Shown here piece by piece: positions 63,881 to 64,000 of a stretch of 64,000 nt of DNA (positions are counted from its first letter, which is position 1; the number at the start of each line of letters is the position of its first letter). Origin of the DNA: Azorhizobium doebereinerae UFLA1-100 (GTDB lineage Bacteria > Pseudomonadota > Alphaproteobacteria > Rhizobiales > Xanthobacteraceae); NCBI RefSeq assembly GCF_000473085.1, contig NZ_AXBA01000024.1, positions 38,299 through 102,298 of the forward strand. The letters are read 5' to 3'. The translations under genes and the position numbers were made by a program. The notes beneath the pieces were generated by a model. The model saw only the letters and a list, made by a program, of their open reading frames with translations. It was not told the origin of the DNA and did not search any database.

Positions 63881-63942
63881 GAATGAACGTTCGTTCTTGA
63901 CACCGGCTCGCCCCGCCGCCATACGAGAGCGAACGTTCATTC
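63881..63942 (+). promoter_or_regulatory. Promoter between two TetR-type palindromes
   Basis: GAATGAACGTTCGTTC at 63881-63896 is a 16-base palindrome with one mismatch. TTGACA at 63897-63902 and CATACG at 63920-63925, 17 bases apart, look like minus-35 and minus-10. A second copy of the same core, inverted, lies at 63927-63942 (core GAACGTTC at 63931-63938). Centres are 46 bases apart. Such GAACGTTC sites are typical of TetR/AcrR repressors of efflux operons. Confidence 0.65.
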
Positions 63943-63966
63943 TCACTCGACGGAGCCATCGCGCGC

Positions 63967-64000
63967 GTGTCGCTTGCCGAGCCCCATACCCAGCAGGATC
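63967..64000 (+). CDS. Start of a truncated reading frame, possibly a TetR-type regulator
   Basis: GTG at 63967 with GGAG 11 bases upstream opens a frame running to the window edge (start MSLAEPHTQQD). Only 11 codons are visible, so identity comes only from the promoter and operators directly upstream. Confidence 0.35.
   Translation, partial: MSLAEPHTQQD

Overview
The window is high-GC alphaproteobacterial chromosome. The gene set (aerobic CobS/CobT cobaltochelatase preceded by a J-domain protein, BolA, a BTLCP-type cysteine protease, yidD / NifU-like scaffold / folE / hisI synteny, a DUF2244/nth divergent pair, a bioMNY biotin importer) fits Hyphomicrobiales, most likely a Xanthobacteraceae-type organism (Xanthobacter, Azorhizobium, Ancylobacter or relatives). 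The family is inferred from content and base composition, not from a search. No rRNA, tRNA, CRISPR array, insertion sequence or prophage was seen.

Layout. 1-7.7 kb: a TonB-dependent siderophore receptor cut by the left edge, the biotin ECF transporter bioMNY, a CHAD-domain protein, a Tat-exported bicupin oxalate decarboxylase and an AT-rich orphan gene. 8.1-20.2 kb: the most distinctive region, a ten-gene minus-strand catabolic operon (amidohydrolase, HGGYW alpha/beta hydrolase, a three-subunit molybdenum hydroxylase with a CoxS-CoxG fusion, and a complete Liv-type ABC importer). It diverges from a MarR-family gene, and two near-perfect copies of a palindrome lie between them 72 bp apart, centre to centre. 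20.2-29 kb: a perfect FNR/FixK-type box ahead of a small cupin gene, the tesA / ybbA-ybbP divergent cluster, a PAS-only protein, a second AT-rich small gene, an outer-membrane protein, a Bax-inhibitor-1 protein and a GNAT acetyltransferase. 29-41 kb: L,D-transpeptidase, orphan amino-acid binding protein, MBL hydrolase, CutA, NAD kinase, an AlgI/AlgJ-like O-acetylation pair, nitroreductase, a secreted protein and a large autotransporter. 41-55 kb: thrS, yidD, acid phosphatase, NifU-like scaffold, folE with a THF-II-like riboswitch leader, hisI, patatin, CBS protein, rhomboid protease, BTLCP protease, gamma carbonic anhydrase, LprI-like protein, queC, bolA and a chromate resistance pair. 55-64 kb: cobalt insertion for B12 (J-protein, cobS, cobT), a phytase-like protein, an Ada-like repair protein, DUF2244/nth, an EI24 membrane protein, a DUF3574 protein, and at the right edge a promoter flanked by TetR-type palindromes before a truncated reading frame.

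How it works together. The central operon reads as one import-and-degrade module: the Liv importer captures a small organic substrate, the Mo hydroxylase oxidises it, the amidohydrolase could open a cyclic amide and the formamidase-like hydrolase could finish the cleavage, with induction through the MarR protein. The substrate cannot be read from sequence. Most other genes are housekeeping (tRNA charging, folate, histidine, queuosine, B12, base-excision repair) or envelope functions.
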